A program made the position numbers and the translations under genes. From assembly GCA_963791885.1 (NCBI GenBank), contig CAWBUL010000005.1, positions 1,302,001-1,366,000 on the forward strand: 64,000 bases of DNA, read 5' to 3'. The DNA comes from CAVSUZ01 sp963791885 (GTDB lineage Bacteria > Pseudomonadota > Alphaproteobacteria > Acetobacterales > Acetobacteraceae). Under the pieces are notes generated by a model. That model had not been told where the DNA came from and ran no database searches. It saw only the letters and a list, made by a program, of their open reading frames with translations. Positions 8,309 to 17,151 of this stretch are shown here, in pieces; position 1 is the first letter of the stretch, and every line of letters begins with the position of its first letter.

Positions 8309-9946
8309 TTGGTACCCCACCCACCCCGCTGCCTGCCAGCCTACCGCGCCATGATCGTCGCGCCTCAGCCGGAAGCGGTCGAAGCCGGCGCCTCGGTCCT
8401 TCGCGCCGGAGGCACCGCGATCGATGCGGTGATCGCCTGCGCGCTGACGCAGGGCGTCGTCGATCCGATGATGTGCGGTCTTGGCGGTCTCGGCGTGCTG
8501 CATGTCCACGATCCGCGAACCGGCAAACAGATTGTTCTCGATGGACTATCCGTCTCACCGGCGGCTTGCACCGAGACGATGTGGGCCGACCAATTCAAAG
8601 GCGAATGCCCGGACGGCTTCGGCTACATCATCCGCGATCATGCCAATGAGCTCGGCCATCGTGCCGTCACCGTGCCCGGCATCCTGCGCACGCTCGGCGA
8701 GGCGCATGCCCGCTTTGGTCACCTGGATTGGTCTTCGCTCTTCGAACCGGCGATCGCCTGCGCCGAGGAAGGCTGGCTCGTTCGCCCGCATGTCGCGGCG
8801 ATGTTCCACCTAGATGAGGCCGCCTACGGTCGCCTAAGCTATCGCAGCAAGCTTGCCCTCACCGAGGATGGGCGTCGCCTCTACATCGCCGCGGATGGCG
8901 CCCCCAAACGGCTCGGCGCGCAGATCCGTAACCCCGAGCTTGCCGACTCTCTCCGCCTTGTTGCGCGCGAAGGCGCGGAGACGATGTACACCGGCCAACT
9001 TTCGCGCCGTATCATAGACGAAATGCACCGGCACGACGGCCTGCTCTCCGCGGCCGACCTCGCCAACTATCGGCCCGAACAGAGAGAACCGATCCGCATC
9101 GACTACCGCGGCTACGCGGTCGCGGCACCGCCCCCGCCGGCTGGCGGCATTATCATCGCCGAGATCCTACGGATCCTCGAACGCTTCGATCTACCCACGA
9201 TGGCCCACAACGAGGCCGACTACATCGCCATCGTGTCCGAAGCGATGAAAATAGCGGGACGTGACAAAGATCGGTACGTCGGCGACCCTCTGTTTGCGCC
9301 GGTGCCGCTCGACCGGCTGCTCTCGGATGACTACGCCGATGCATGCGCTGCCTCGATCCGAAAGGGCGAACGCGTACGGCTGCCACGCGCAGGATCGGAG
9401 GCAAAAGATACGACCACGATCTCCTGCGTGGACGCGGACGGCATGATGGTCTCGCTCACTCATACGCTGGGTCTGCCCTCGGGCGTCATCGTTCCGGGCA
9501 CCGGTTTCATGTTGAACGGCGGGATGAACACCTACGATCCCCGGCCAGGGAGGGCCGGATCCATCGCACCCGGGAAGCGCCGCTTCTCCACCATGGCTCC
9601 CACGATCGTTCTGCGCGACGGTGAACCCGTCGTCACGCTGGGTGCACCCGGCGGCGCCTGGATCGCCGTCGCGATCACCCAGGTCCTGATCAACATCCTG
9701 GACTGGGGAATGGGCATTCAGGAAGCGATCGCCGCCCCGCGATTTTCCGCGACCTCCGATGCGATCGATATCTCAAACCGCATCTCGCGCGGCGCTCAGC
9801 GGGACCTCGAGGCGAAGGGTTACGAGGTCCGCCGCTCACCTGTGAGCTACGCCTTCGCCGGCGTACACGGGATCACCAGGTGGGACGGCGTTCTGCAAGG
9901 CGCAGCCGACCCGCAGCGAGACGGATTGGCTGTCGGGATTCAATAG
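8309..9946 (+). CDS. Gamma-glutamyltransferase family protein
   Basis: A 545-residue N-terminal nucleophile hydrolase-fold protein, the length of the GGT family. The pattern AGGTAIDAVIACALTQGVVDP...GLGG opens the large subunit. The autocatalytic cleavage site is DTTTISCVDADG, where T368 aligns with the nucleophile of the E. coli enzyme, and APTIVLRDGEPVVTLGAPGG lies near the end. It probably hydrolyses or transfers gamma-glutamyl groups of glutathione or related amides. I see no typical signal peptide at the N-terminus, so a cytoplasmic location is possible. The start is a TTG at 8309 with ACGGAGA upstream. It sits between the MATE exporter and the COQ10/RatA gene on the same strand. Confidence 0.88.
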   Translation: MVPHPPRCLPAYRAMIVAPQPEAVEAGASVLRAGGTAIDAVIACALTQGVVDPMMCGLGGLGVLHVHDPRTGKQIVLDGLSVSPAACTETMWADQFKGECPDGFGYIIRDHANELGHRAVTVPGILRTLGEAHARFGHLDWSSLFEPAIACAEEGWLVRPHVAAMFHLDEAAYGRLSYRSKLALTEDGRRLYIAADGAPKRLGAQIRNPELADSLRLVAREGAETMYTGQLSRRIIDEMHRHDGLLSAADLANYRPEQREPIRIDYRGYAVAAPPPPAGGIIIAEILRILERFDLPTMAHNEADYIAIVSEAMKIAGRDKDRYVGDPLFAPVPLDRLLSDDYADACAASIRKGERVRLPRAGSEAKDTTTISCVDADGMMVSLTHTLGLPSGVIVPGTGFMLNGGMNTYDPRPGRAGSIAPGKRRFSTMAPTIVLRDGEPVVTLGAPGGAWIAVAITQVLINILDWGMGIQEAIAAPRFSATSDAIDISNRISRGAQRDLEAKGYEVRRSPVSYAFAGVHGITRWDGVLQGAADPQRDGLAVGIQ

Positions 9947-9966
9947 CGGACTGAGGGAGAAGAACA

Positions 9967-10425
9967 TTGCCGCGTCACGAGGAGCAAAAGACACTCCCCT
10001 ATTCGGCTGACGATCTTTTCTCGGTCGTGGCGGACGTGAAGGACTATCCTTCTTTTGTCCCTTGGTGCAGCGGCGCGCGCATTCATAGCCAGAATGAGCG
10101 GGAGATTGTTGCTGACCTCGAAATTGGGTTTGGCCCGTTCCGCGAAAGCTTCACGAGCCAAGTCACACTGGATCGACCGCACCAAGTGCTGGTACGCGCG
10201 ACCGAAGGCGGACCGCTGGAGCACCTGACAAACTCGTGGACATTCGCCCCGATGGGCGATGCGACTCAAGTGGACTTCGTGATCGACTTCCAATTCAAAA
10301 GCCACCTGCTCGAGCATGCGGCCAACGACATGTTCCAAGTCGCAGCAACACGCATGATGGGCGCGTTCGAATCACGCGTACACTTGGTCCATCTGATGAT
10401 GCAGCGCCACCGGCCTTCTTCCTGA
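9967..10425 (+). CDS. COQ10/RatA-like SRPBCC (START-fold) protein
   Basis: This 152-residue protein has the polyketide-cyclase/START fold: LPYSADDLFSVVADVKDYPSFVPWCSGARI at the start, GPFRESFTSQVTLDRP in the middle, and a long C-terminal helix. Such proteins bind hydrophobic ligands; the mitochondrial homologue Coq10 carries ubiquinone, and bacterial RatA is also described as a ribosome-associated toxin. In alphaproteobacteria the ubiquinone role is the better guess. The start is TTG at 9967 with GGGAGAAG just upstream. It ends the local plus-strand series and is followed by about 210 bases without a gene. Confidence 0.85.
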   Translation: MPRHEEQKTLPYSADDLFSVVADVKDYPSFVPWCSGARIHSQNEREIVADLEIGFGPFRESFTSQVTLDRPHQVLVRATEGGPLEHLTNSWTFAPMGDATQVDFVIDFQFKSHLLEHAANDMFQVAATRMMGAFESRVHLVHLMMQRHRPSS

Positions 10426-10613
10426 CGGACGTCATCGCGCCGCGCGTCCTGAAAGCGGCGGCGCGTCCGCTCGGCCCCTCAACACCCTCTCCGTGGCTCT
10501 CGGCAGCCCTTCGTGTTCTCCGTGTGAATTACTTTCTTTTCCACCCGCCGCACCTGCCCACCCCATCTTGCGGTACGTAGATGGGCTCATTGCACCGGGC
10601 TCCCGCCCGTGCT

Positions 10614-10628
10614 ATTGCAATTATCAAT
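10614..10628. promoter_or_regulatory. AT-rich dyad upstream of the GntR gene, possible operator
   Basis: ATTG at 10614-10617 and CAAT at 10625-10628 form a small inverted repeat with a seven-base spacer in a distinctly AT-rich patch just before the GntR gene start. Its place fits autoregulation of the sugar operon by the encoded GntR protein. It does not match the canonical FadR-type half site closely, so this is a suggestion. Confidence 0.3.
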
Positions 10629-10636
10629 AATGTCCC

Positions 10637-11290
10637 ATGGGAGGGACCGTGCCAGCGCGCAGCCGCGCCATCCTGCCGGAGCTTCGCCGTCAGATCGTGA
10701 TGAACGAGCTGGAGCCAGGCACCGCCCTGACAGAACTCGCCGAAGCCGCCCGTCACGGTGTGAGCCAGGGCGCCGTTCGGGAGGCGCTGATCCGCCTGGA
10801 AGGGGAGGGGCTGGTTGCGCGCAATGGCCACCGCGGCACCATCGTCACGCCGCTCGATCATGACACGGCCCTGGAGATCCTCGACCTCCGCCGCCGGATC
10901 GAAGTCCGCGGCGCCGCCATCGCCGCCACGCGCGCCACTCCTGACGACAGCGCCAAACTCCGTGCACTGATCCAGCGCATGCAGCGCGACGCCGAAGCGG
11001 GCGACGTGTGGCGTCTGATCGAAACCGATACCGAATTCCACCTCACCCTGTTTCGCATCTCCGGCCTCCTGGCGATGGAGCCAATCCTGGCCCGCTGCAT
11101 CCTGCACACGCATCGGTTTCGGCTCTGGGCGCCGTGGCACCGCCGTCCGCTGCATCTAACCGCGTCCCGCCACGAACCGCTTGTCACCGCACTCGAACGC
11201 GGCAACCCAGACGCCCTGTCACGCGTCCTTGCCGACCATCTCGACACCATCGTCGAGACACCAATCAAACGAGAGGAAATCGTCGCATGA
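10637..11290 (+). CDS. GntR family transcriptional regulator (FCD type)
   Basis: A 217-residue regulator. Residues 10-75 are a winged helix-turn-helix (LTELAEAARHGVSQGAVREALIRLEGEGLV, then NGHRGTIVTPL). The rest is an FCD ligand-binding helical domain, with DTEFHLTLFRISG and HEPLVTALERGNPDALSRVLADHLD typical of FadR/UxuR proteins that bind carboxylate or sugar-acid ligands through a metal. I kept the ATG at 10637; a GTG at 10649 with GGGAGGG right before it is an alternative. The stop codon overlaps the ATG of the binding-protein gene (ATGA), so it leads a six-gene operon and most likely controls it. Confidence 0.92.
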   Translation: MGGTVPARSRAILPELRRQIVMNELEPGTALTELAEAARHGVSQGAVREALIRLEGEGLVARNGHRGTIVTPLDHDTALEILDLRRRIEVRGAAIAATRATPDDSAKLRALIQRMQRDAEAGDVWRLIETDTEFHLTLFRISGLLAMEPILARCILHTHRFRLWAPWHRRPLHLTASRHEPLVTALERGNPDALSRVLADHLDTIVETPIKREEIVA

Positions 11291-12501
11291 AACGTCGCAC
11301 GCTTCTCACCGGCAGCGCCGCCGCACTCGCCGCACCTGCGCTCCGGGCCCGCGCTCAGGCCCCCGTTACGGTCCGCTGGTGGTATCACCTTGATGACCCG
11401 AAAGCCTCTCCGGCCGAACTTATCGCTGCTTTCGAGCAGCAGAATCCCGGCATCAAAATCAACGCCGAGAGTATCCCCTGGGGCGGCGGCAGTGATTACG
11501 ACACGCGGCTCTATACATCCATCATCGCCGGCAACGGTCCCGACACCGCGATGGTAAAATTCCAGAACCAGCCGCGGCTGATGGAAATGGAGGCGCTGCT
11601 GCCGCTCGACAAACAGATCGCCGCTTGGCCCGCCCGCGGCGACATCTCCGACGATCTGTGGAAGCTCCACCGCGCCCCCGACGGCAAGCGGTACTATGTA
11701 CCCCTGAGTTACGTCGTGCTGTATCTGTACGTGCGGCAGGACTGGCTGGCGCAGAAAAATCTCCCGCTGCCGACCGACTTCCCCAGCTTTCTGACCGCCG
11801 CCAAAGCGACCACCGGTGGTGACCGCTGGGGGTTCGGCCTCCGCGGCGGACCCGGCGGCCACGATTTCTGGGCCACCTTCGTGCTCGGCGGCGGCGCCAA
11901 GATGGTGAAAGGCGGCCTGGTGACACCCGCCGCGCTCTCCGCCAATCGCTGGTTCATCGACCTCTTCCGCACTCAGAAAGTCTGCCCGCCCTCTGCACCG
12001 GTGGACGGGTTCGTCCAGACCATCGCCAACATGAAGGCCGGTCGCACCGCCATGACCATCCATCACATCGGCTCGGCCAACGCACTCAACGACGCGCTGG
12101 GCGACGCCATCACCGCCGTGCCGGTGCCCCGAGGCCCGACAGGCGATGCCTGGGCCACCTATGGCGACGGCTCCAACGCCGTCTTCTCCGCCTCCAAGAA
12201 CCCCGACGGGGCGTGGAAGTGGGTGTCATTCCTGTCCACCGCGCAGAACAACGCCGCCTTCGCCAAGCAGGCAGGTCAGCTTCCGGTCACCACCTCCAGC
12301 CTCAAGACATGGAAGGACCAGCCCGAGCGCTTCGTCGAAGCCTCGGCGAAATCGCTGCCCTTCGCCCAGGTGCTGCCGCCTGTTTCCGCCACCGCCGACT
12401 TCACCCGCACCGTCTGGCCGCAGACCACGCAGAAGGCGCTGCTCGGACAGATCACGCCCGACGCCATGATGCAAACCTTCGAGAAACTCTATTTCGGCTG
12501 A
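11287..12501 (+). CDS. ABC transporter substrate-binding protein (sugar type, family 1)
   Basis: A 404-residue periplasmic binding protein. The N-terminus MKRRTLLTGSAAALAAPAL has twin arginines and a hydrophobic core ending ALRARA, so export by Tat or Sec is expected. The mature part, VTVRWWYHLDDPKASPAELIAAFEQQNPGI and later GDGSNAVFSASKNPDGAWKWVSFL, is the layout of MalE/UgpB-like carbohydrate-binding proteins. It would deliver a sugar, polyol or glycoside to the two permeases downstream. It starts inside the GntR stop codon (ATGA) and ends just where the first permease must start. Confidence 0.92.
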   Translation: MKRRTLLTGSAAALAAPALRARAQAPVTVRWWYHLDDPKASPAELIAAFEQQNPGIKINAESIPWGGGSDYDTRLYTSIIAGNGPDTAMVKFQNQPRLMEMEALLPLDKQIAAWPARGDISDDLWKLHRAPDGKRYYVPLSYVVLYLYVRQDWLAQKNLPLPTDFPSFLTAAKATTGGDRWGFGLRGGPGGHDFWATFVLGGGAKMVKGGLVTPAALSANRWFIDLFRTQKVCPPSAPVDGFVQTIANMKAGRTAMTIHHIGSANALNDALGDAITAVPVPRGPTGDAWATYGDGSNAVFSASKNPDGAWKWVSFLSTAQNNAAFAKQAGQLPVTTSSLKTWKDQPERFVEASAKSLPFAQVLPPVSATADFTRTVWPQTTQKALLGQITPDAMMQTFEKLYFG

Positions 12502-13405
12502 AACCATCGCCGCGCGCAGCCCGGGACTCGGCAGCCGGAGGCTGCCCGAGCTCGCCACGCCATGGGCCTTCCTCGCGCCCGCGCTCATCGCGACATGCGT
12601 GCTCGTCCTGTTTCCCGCGGCCGAGACCATCTGGATGTCCTTCCACCAGGTGATCCTGTTTCGCCCGCGGGTGCGGCCCTTTGTCGGCCTTGCCAACTAC
12701 ATCACCTCGCTCACCGACCCGACCTTCTGGGCCAGTCTGGGCAACTCGCTGATCTGGGTCATCGCCGGCGTCGGGCTGCAATTCGCCCTGGGCCTGATCA
12801 CCGCGCTGCTGCTCAACCGCAGCTTCGCCTGGCGAGGCATCGCCCGCGCCCTGATCGTGGTGCCCTGGGCGCTGCCCAGCGTCATCATCGGACTGGTCTG
12901 GACCTGGATGCTCGACTTCAACCTCGGCATCCTCAACGAGATCGGTGTGCGCCTCGGTCTGCTCGCGCATCCGATCGCTTGGCTCGCGCAACCCACCACG
13001 GCCATGTGCGCCGTCATCCTCGCCATCGTCTGGCAGGGCTTTCCCTTCTTCGCTGTGACGCTGCTGGCCGGATTACAAGCCATTCCCGGTGAACTCTATG
13101 AAGCCGCTTCGCTCGACGGAGCGCGCGCCTGGGGCCAGTTTCGCCACGTCACACTCCCCGGCCTTGCCGGCGTCATCGCCACCGCTCTGCTCTTGCGCAC
13201 GATCTGGGTCGCAAACTCCCTCGATCTGATCCTTGTTATGACCAACGGAGGTCCCGGCACCGCCACCCAAACCTTGCCCTTGCACGCCTTTCTCACCGCG
13301 TGGTCCGGCGGCGATTACGGCCAGGGCTCCGCGCTCGCGGTCATCCTGACCCTTATCCTGCTCGGCGTTGTCATCGCCTATCTCGCACGGCGGCGAGACG
13401 CATGA
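12491..13405 (+). CDS. ABC transporter permease, MalF type; start codon uncertain
   Basis: Six transmembrane helices and the EAA loop (LYEAASLDGARAWGQFRHVTLPGLAG) mark a MalF-like inner-membrane permease of the carbohydrate uptake family. The first helix, TPWAFLAPALIATCVLVLF, spans the first usual start codon (GTG at 12599), so translation must begin upstream. No ATG, GTG or TTG lies in frame there before a stop. The best candidate is ATT at 12491, which would give MSAETIAARSPGLG and overlap the end of the binding-protein gene. A CTG start or a base error is also possible. Its stop overlaps the ATG of the second permease. Confidence 0.85.
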   Translation: MSAETIAARSPGLGSRRLPELATPWAFLAPALIATCVLVLFPAAETIWMSFHQVILFRPRVRPFVGLANYITSLTDPTFWASLGNSLIWVIAGVGLQFALGLITALLLNRSFAWRGIARALIVVPWALPSVIIGLVWTWMLDFNLGILNEIGVRLGLLAHPIAWLAQPTTAMCAVILAIVWQGFPFFAVTLLAGLQAIPGELYEAASLDGARAWGQFRHVTLPGLAGVIATALLLRTIWVANSLDLILVMTNGGPGTATQTLPLHAFLTAWSGGDYGQGSALAVILTLILLGVVIAYLARRRDA

Positions 13406-14229
13406 AATCCCGCGCCCTCCGCATCCTCTCCACCGACCTCCCCGTTGGAATCATCCTGATCTTCGCCCTGTTTCCCTGGGCCTGGATGGTGCTCTGCTCC
13501 TTCCGCCCTGAATCAGAACTCACCCAATCGCCTCTCACCCTCATCCCCCACACCTTCACCCTCGCGAACCACATTGCGCTGCTGCGTGAAACATCCTTTA
13601 CCGGCAACCTGCGCGACAGCCTGGTCGTCGCCACCGGCGCCGTCCTGCTCGGTCTCGTTCTCTCCATCCCCGCCGCCTACGCCTTCTCGCGTTTCCGCTT
13701 CCGTTTCCGTCAGGTGCTGCGTGTGCAGTTCCTCGCCATCAACATGTTCCCGGTCGTCATGCTGATCCTGCCGCTGTTCGTTCTCCTTCGGCAGCTTCAC
13801 CTGCTCGATACCTACATCGCGCTGATCGCCGGCCACGCCACCTTCACCCTGCCCTTCGCCATCTGGCTGCTCACCAGCTACATCGACGGCATTCCACCCG
13901 AACTCGATCAGGCCGCCGCGATCGACGGCGCCACCCGCATGCAATGCCTGCGCCTGGTGATCCTGCCGCTCGCGCTACCTGGCGTGGTTGCCGTCTGCAT
14001 CTATCTCTTCATCGCCTCGTGGAACGAATACCTTTTCGCCCTCATGCTGGGCGGCGAGCATGTGCGCACCGTCACCGTCGCCCTGCAGATGTTCATCGGC
14101 GAAAACGAAATCCAATGGGGCCTGCTCATGGCAGGCGGCACCGTGGTCGCCCTGCCCGCGGTGCTGCTGTTCCTCTTCGCGCAGCGCCGCCTCGTAAGCG
14201 GTTTGACAGGAGGAGCGGTCAAAGGATGA
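13402..14229 (+). CDS. ABC transporter permease, MalG type
   Basis: A 275-residue inner-membrane permease with six hydrophobic segments starting VGIILIFALFPWAWMVLCSF. The EAA loop is ELDQAAAIDGATRMQCLRLVILPLALPG, the site that contacts the ATPase. It forms the channel together with the preceding MalF-like protein. The ATG at 13402 overlaps the previous stop, and the stop overlaps the next ATG (ATGA at both ends). No gene for the nucleotide-binding subunit is present in this operon, so a shared ATPase encoded elsewhere must serve it. Confidence 0.92.
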   Translation: MKSRALRILSTDLPVGIILIFALFPWAWMVLCSFRPESELTQSPLTLIPHTFTLANHIALLRETSFTGNLRDSLVVATGAVLLGLVLSIPAAYAFSRFRFRFRQVLRVQFLAINMFPVVMLILPLFVLLRQLHLLDTYIALIAGHATFTLPFAIWLLTSYIDGIPPELDQAAAIDGATRMQCLRLVILPLALPGVVAVCIYLFIASWNEYLFALMLGGEHVRTVTVALQMFIGENEIQWGLLMAGGTVVALPAVLLFLFAQRRLVSGLTGGAVKG

Positions 14230-15110
14230 CCAACCCGATCGGCGTAATCTCCATGACGTACACCCGCCCGTTCACGGCGGAACACTTCCCACTGTTCGCG
14301 CGCATGAAACGCGCGGGCATGGATTTCTGCGAAATCCTCGTCCCAGAGCCCGGCGAGCTCGACCCCGCAGCCGCCGGCCGCGCTGCGAAAGATGCCGGCC
14401 TGTTCCTGCTCCTCGCCGCGCGCGTCAACGTCCAACGCGATCTTGCCTCGGACGATGCAAAAGCCCGCGCGGCCGGCCTCGATTACCTGCGCTACTGCGT
14501 CGATGTCGCCACCGCCAGCGGCGCGTCCATCGTCGGCGGACCGCTCTACGGCACGCCGCTCGTCTTCGCCGGCCGTCCGCCGCATCCGATCGAGGACGCC
14601 GCCCGCGAATCCCGCATCGCCTGGGTGACCGAAGCCCTGCAGCGCGCCGGCGAATACGCCGCCCGCCATAACATTCGCTTCGCCATCGAGCCGCTCAACC
14701 GCTTCGAAACCGACTTCTGCAACACCGCCCGCCAGGCTTGCGATCTCGCGAAACGCGTGAACTCACCCGCGGTTGGCGTCATGCTCGACACCTTCCATAT
14801 GAACATGGAGGAAGACGATCTCTGTCAGGCCATTCGCCACACCGGCCCGCACATGATCCACTTCCAGGCCAACGAGAATCACCGCGGCTTCCTCGGCACC
14901 GGCCATCTCGACTGGCCCGCCATCTGCCGTGCCCTCGCTGACATTCGCTACGACGGTGCCATCACACTCGAGCCCTTCCGCCGCACGGATCATCGCCTCT
15001 CCGTGCCGCTCGCCCAGTGGCGTCCACCATCGCACGACGAAGATGCCGATTTAGCCCATAGCGGCGCGTTGCTTCGTGCCGCCCTCCACGCTTCGAGCAC
15101 CGCCCAATGA
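14226..15110 (+). CDS. Sugar phosphate isomerase/epimerase family (xylose isomerase-like TIM barrel)
   Basis: A 294-residue AP_endonuc_2/xylose-isomerase-like TIM barrel. Metal-ligand segments are visible: RFAIEPLNRFETDF with the glutamate, VMLDTFHMNMEE with aspartate and histidine, MIHFQANENHRGFLGTGHLDW, and AITLEPF. Members interconvert keto-sugars (for example hydroxypyruvate isomerase, myo-inosose dehydratase, tagatose 3-epimerase). The exact substrate is not deducible. It is coupled to both neighbours by ATGA overlaps and would act on the imported sugar after or before the MocA-like dehydrogenase. Confidence 0.9.
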   Translation: MTNPIGVISMTYTRPFTAEHFPLFARMKRAGMDFCEILVPEPGELDPAAAGRAAKDAGLFLLLAARVNVQRDLASDDAKARAAGLDYLRYCVDVATASGASIVGGPLYGTPLVFAGRPPHPIEDAARESRIAWVTEALQRAGEYAARHNIRFAIEPLNRFETDFCNTARQACDLAKRVNSPAVGVMLDTFHMNMEEDDLCQAIRHTGPHMIHFQANENHRGFLGTGHLDWPAICRALADIRYDGAITLEPFRRTDHRLSVPLAQWRPPSHDEDADLAHSGALLRAALHASSTAQ

Positions 15111-16120
15111 TCCGCATCGGCTGGATCGGCTGCGGTACGCACGCGAGCGAAATGCTGCTGCCGCAACTCGTGCGCCTTCCCGTGCGTCTCGCCGCACTGT
15201 GCGACACCGATACCGCGCGCCTCAACGCAACCGCTGACCGCTACGGCGTTCAAGCACGCTACGACGACGCGTCCGCCCTGCTCGCCCATCCCGGTCTCGA
15301 CGCCGTCGGCATGGCCGTCGGTCCTGCACAGCACGCGAAATTCGGCGCCGCCGCGTTGGAACGCGGCCTCGCCGTGTTCATGGAAAAACCCCCGGCTCCT
15401 ACCGCCGACGAAGCCCAGCGCCTCGCCGAAACCGCCGCCCGCACCGGCCGCCCCTGCGTCGTCGGCTTCATGAAGCGCTACTCCACCGCCAACCGTATCG
15501 CCGGCAACATCCTGCGCTCCCCAGAGTTCGGCCCATCCGTTTCCTTGCTCGGCGAATACATGACGGCGCCGACCTATTTTGAGCGCGATCCCAACTACAC
15601 CGGCTTTCTGTTGCATCACTGCGTCCACGCGATGGACCTGGTGCCCTGGCTGATGGGCGAACCGGTCACCTCGGTCGAAACCCGTCGGCACCAACTGGCA
15701 CCCGGCAAGCTGCTGCTGCATGTCGCGTTCGGCTTCGCCTCGGGCGCGCTCGCAACCGTGGTCATGGGCACGCACCAGTCGCGCGGCACGCCGATGGAAT
15801 GGTGGCAGGTCATGGGCGACCACAAGCGGGTGGAAATCCGCAACGTGCACGAGGTTCGCTACTACCGCGCCCCCGGTTTCAAAGCGACCGACCCGGCGGC
15901 GACGCTCGACCCGGCTCAGGACGCGCTGATCTGGGAGCCGAACCTCACCGCCGCCGCCAACGAAGATCACAAAGGCTACTACGCCCTGCTCTCAGCCTTC
16001 CTGGCGCGCGTGCGCGGCGAGCCGTCCGACGCGCCGGATATCAGCGATGGTGTGCGCGCCATGCGCGTGCTCGAATCAATGATCGCGTCCGAAGCAGGGC
16101 GGATTTGCGTCCCCCAGTGA
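15107..16120 (+). CDS. Gfo/Idh/MocA family oxidoreductase
   Basis: A 337-residue NAD(P)-dependent sugar dehydrogenase. Residues 1-120 form a Rossmann fold (IRIGWIGCGTHASEMLLPQL with the dinucleotide glycine motif, then the EKP motif in VFMEKPPAPT). The C-terminal half is the alpha/beta substrate domain, with the conserved HCVHAMDLVPWLMG segment containing the catalytic histidine region. It would oxidise or reduce a sugar or polyol hydroxyl. It is the last gene of the operon, starting inside the isomerase stop. Confidence 0.92.
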   Translation: MIRIGWIGCGTHASEMLLPQLVRLPVRLAALCDTDTARLNATADRYGVQARYDDASALLAHPGLDAVGMAVGPAQHAKFGAAALERGLAVFMEKPPAPTADEAQRLAETAARTGRPCVVGFMKRYSTANRIAGNILRSPEFGPSVSLLGEYMTAPTYFERDPNYTGFLLHHCVHAMDLVPWLMGEPVTSVETRRHQLAPGKLLLHVAFGFASGALATVVMGTHQSRGTPMEWWQVMGDHKRVEIRNVHEVRYYRAPGFKATDPAATLDPAQDALIWEPNLTAAANEDHKGYYALLSAFLARVRGEPSDAPDISDGVRAMRVLESMIASEAGRICVPQ

Positions 16121-16340
16121 CGTAGCCGTCGTCCTTGTGTACCGGCGGGCCGGCGCACCGGCGAAGCATCGCCGCCGCTGGCTGACGAACACCACCGCAG
16201 GAGTCTGCCGTCCGTCATTCGCCGCGAAAGCCGACCCCAGCAGATCGCCGTGCCTCACGGGCGCTCCCCCGCTCGCACTTCTGCCAACATCATGTCTTCT
16301 AACATTGAATGTCCACTATACTAACCTACATCCCACCCCC

Positions 16341-17102
16341 ATGACCGACACCACCGACCTCCTCATCACCCCCGACGACCTTCCCTACCGCCTCCCCGCG
16401 GAATCCTACGCCTATCTCGTCCGCACCCTCGCCGGCGCCCTTCCACCCCTGCCGGACAATTCCGACGAAACCAAAGCCCTCCGCAAGCGCAGCATCATCG
16501 CCCGGATCTCCGCCCTCCGCCCGAACGACATGATCGAGGCCGAACTCGCCGCCGACCTCATCATCGCCACCGAGCAATCCCGTGACGCTTTCCACTGGGT
16601 CTACGTCTACCGCGCCAACGGCGAGCATCGCCTCGCCGCCCAATGCCGGGCGCAGGGCCTCTCCTTGCAGCGCGAAGCGAAGCGCACCTTGCGCGAAATC
16701 CACCGCCTCCAGGCGGAGACCGGCAAACGCCATGCCGACCACGCCGCCACCGACACGGCCGAGCGGATCGAGCACATCACCATGGTCACCACCGCCGAGG
16801 CCATCGAGCAGATGCCGGACCCCACGCCGGAACCATACGTCCCGCAGCGACCCGCGCCGGGCGTGACACGCCAGCCAACCATCTCAAAAACCGATCCGCA
16901 GTCCCGCGAAACGAAAACTGAGACTCCACCGAGACAACCGGACCGTCCTAAAGAAAGCCCCGCCCGCCGCGCCCTGCTCGACCAGGCGCAGTTCGGCCCC
17001 CGCGGCCCGGGCTGGGACCGCCCCATGTTCTTCCCCGACAAACGCGCCGCCAAAGCGCCCGAACCCGCCGAAACCGAAGGCGGTGGCACATCGATTGACT
17101 GA
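16341..17102 (+). CDS. Conserved hypothetical protein with proline-rich C-terminus
   Basis: A 253-residue protein of unknown function. The N-terminal 150 residues are mainly helical and acidic (PDDLPYRLPAESYAYLVRTLAG, RNDMIEAELAADLIIATEQSRDAF, then a basic amphipathic helix EAKRTLREIHRLQAETGKR). The remainder is low complexity, rich in proline, threonine and charged residues, and ends GGGTSID. I recognise no catalytic motif, signal peptide or membrane segment. The ATG at 16341 was chosen because the in-frame extension to 16137 is compositionally unlike a protein. It stands alone between the sugar operon and the convergent polyprenyl synthase gene. Confidence 0.7.
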   Translation: MTDTTDLLITPDDLPYRLPAESYAYLVRTLAGALPPLPDNSDETKALRKRSIIARISALRPNDMIEAELAADLIIATEQSRDAFHWVYVYRANGEHRLAAQCRAQGLSLQREAKRTLREIHRLQAETGKRHADHAATDTAERIEHITMVTTAEAIEQMPDPTPEPYVPQRPAPGVTRQPTISKTDPQSRETKTETPPRQPDRPKESPARRALLDQAQFGPRGPGWDRPMFFPDKRAAKAPEPAETEGGGTSID

Positions 17103-17151
17103 ACCGTCGGCGCAAGTAGGGCAAACGTCGCGTGCAGCCGGGCAGGGGACC

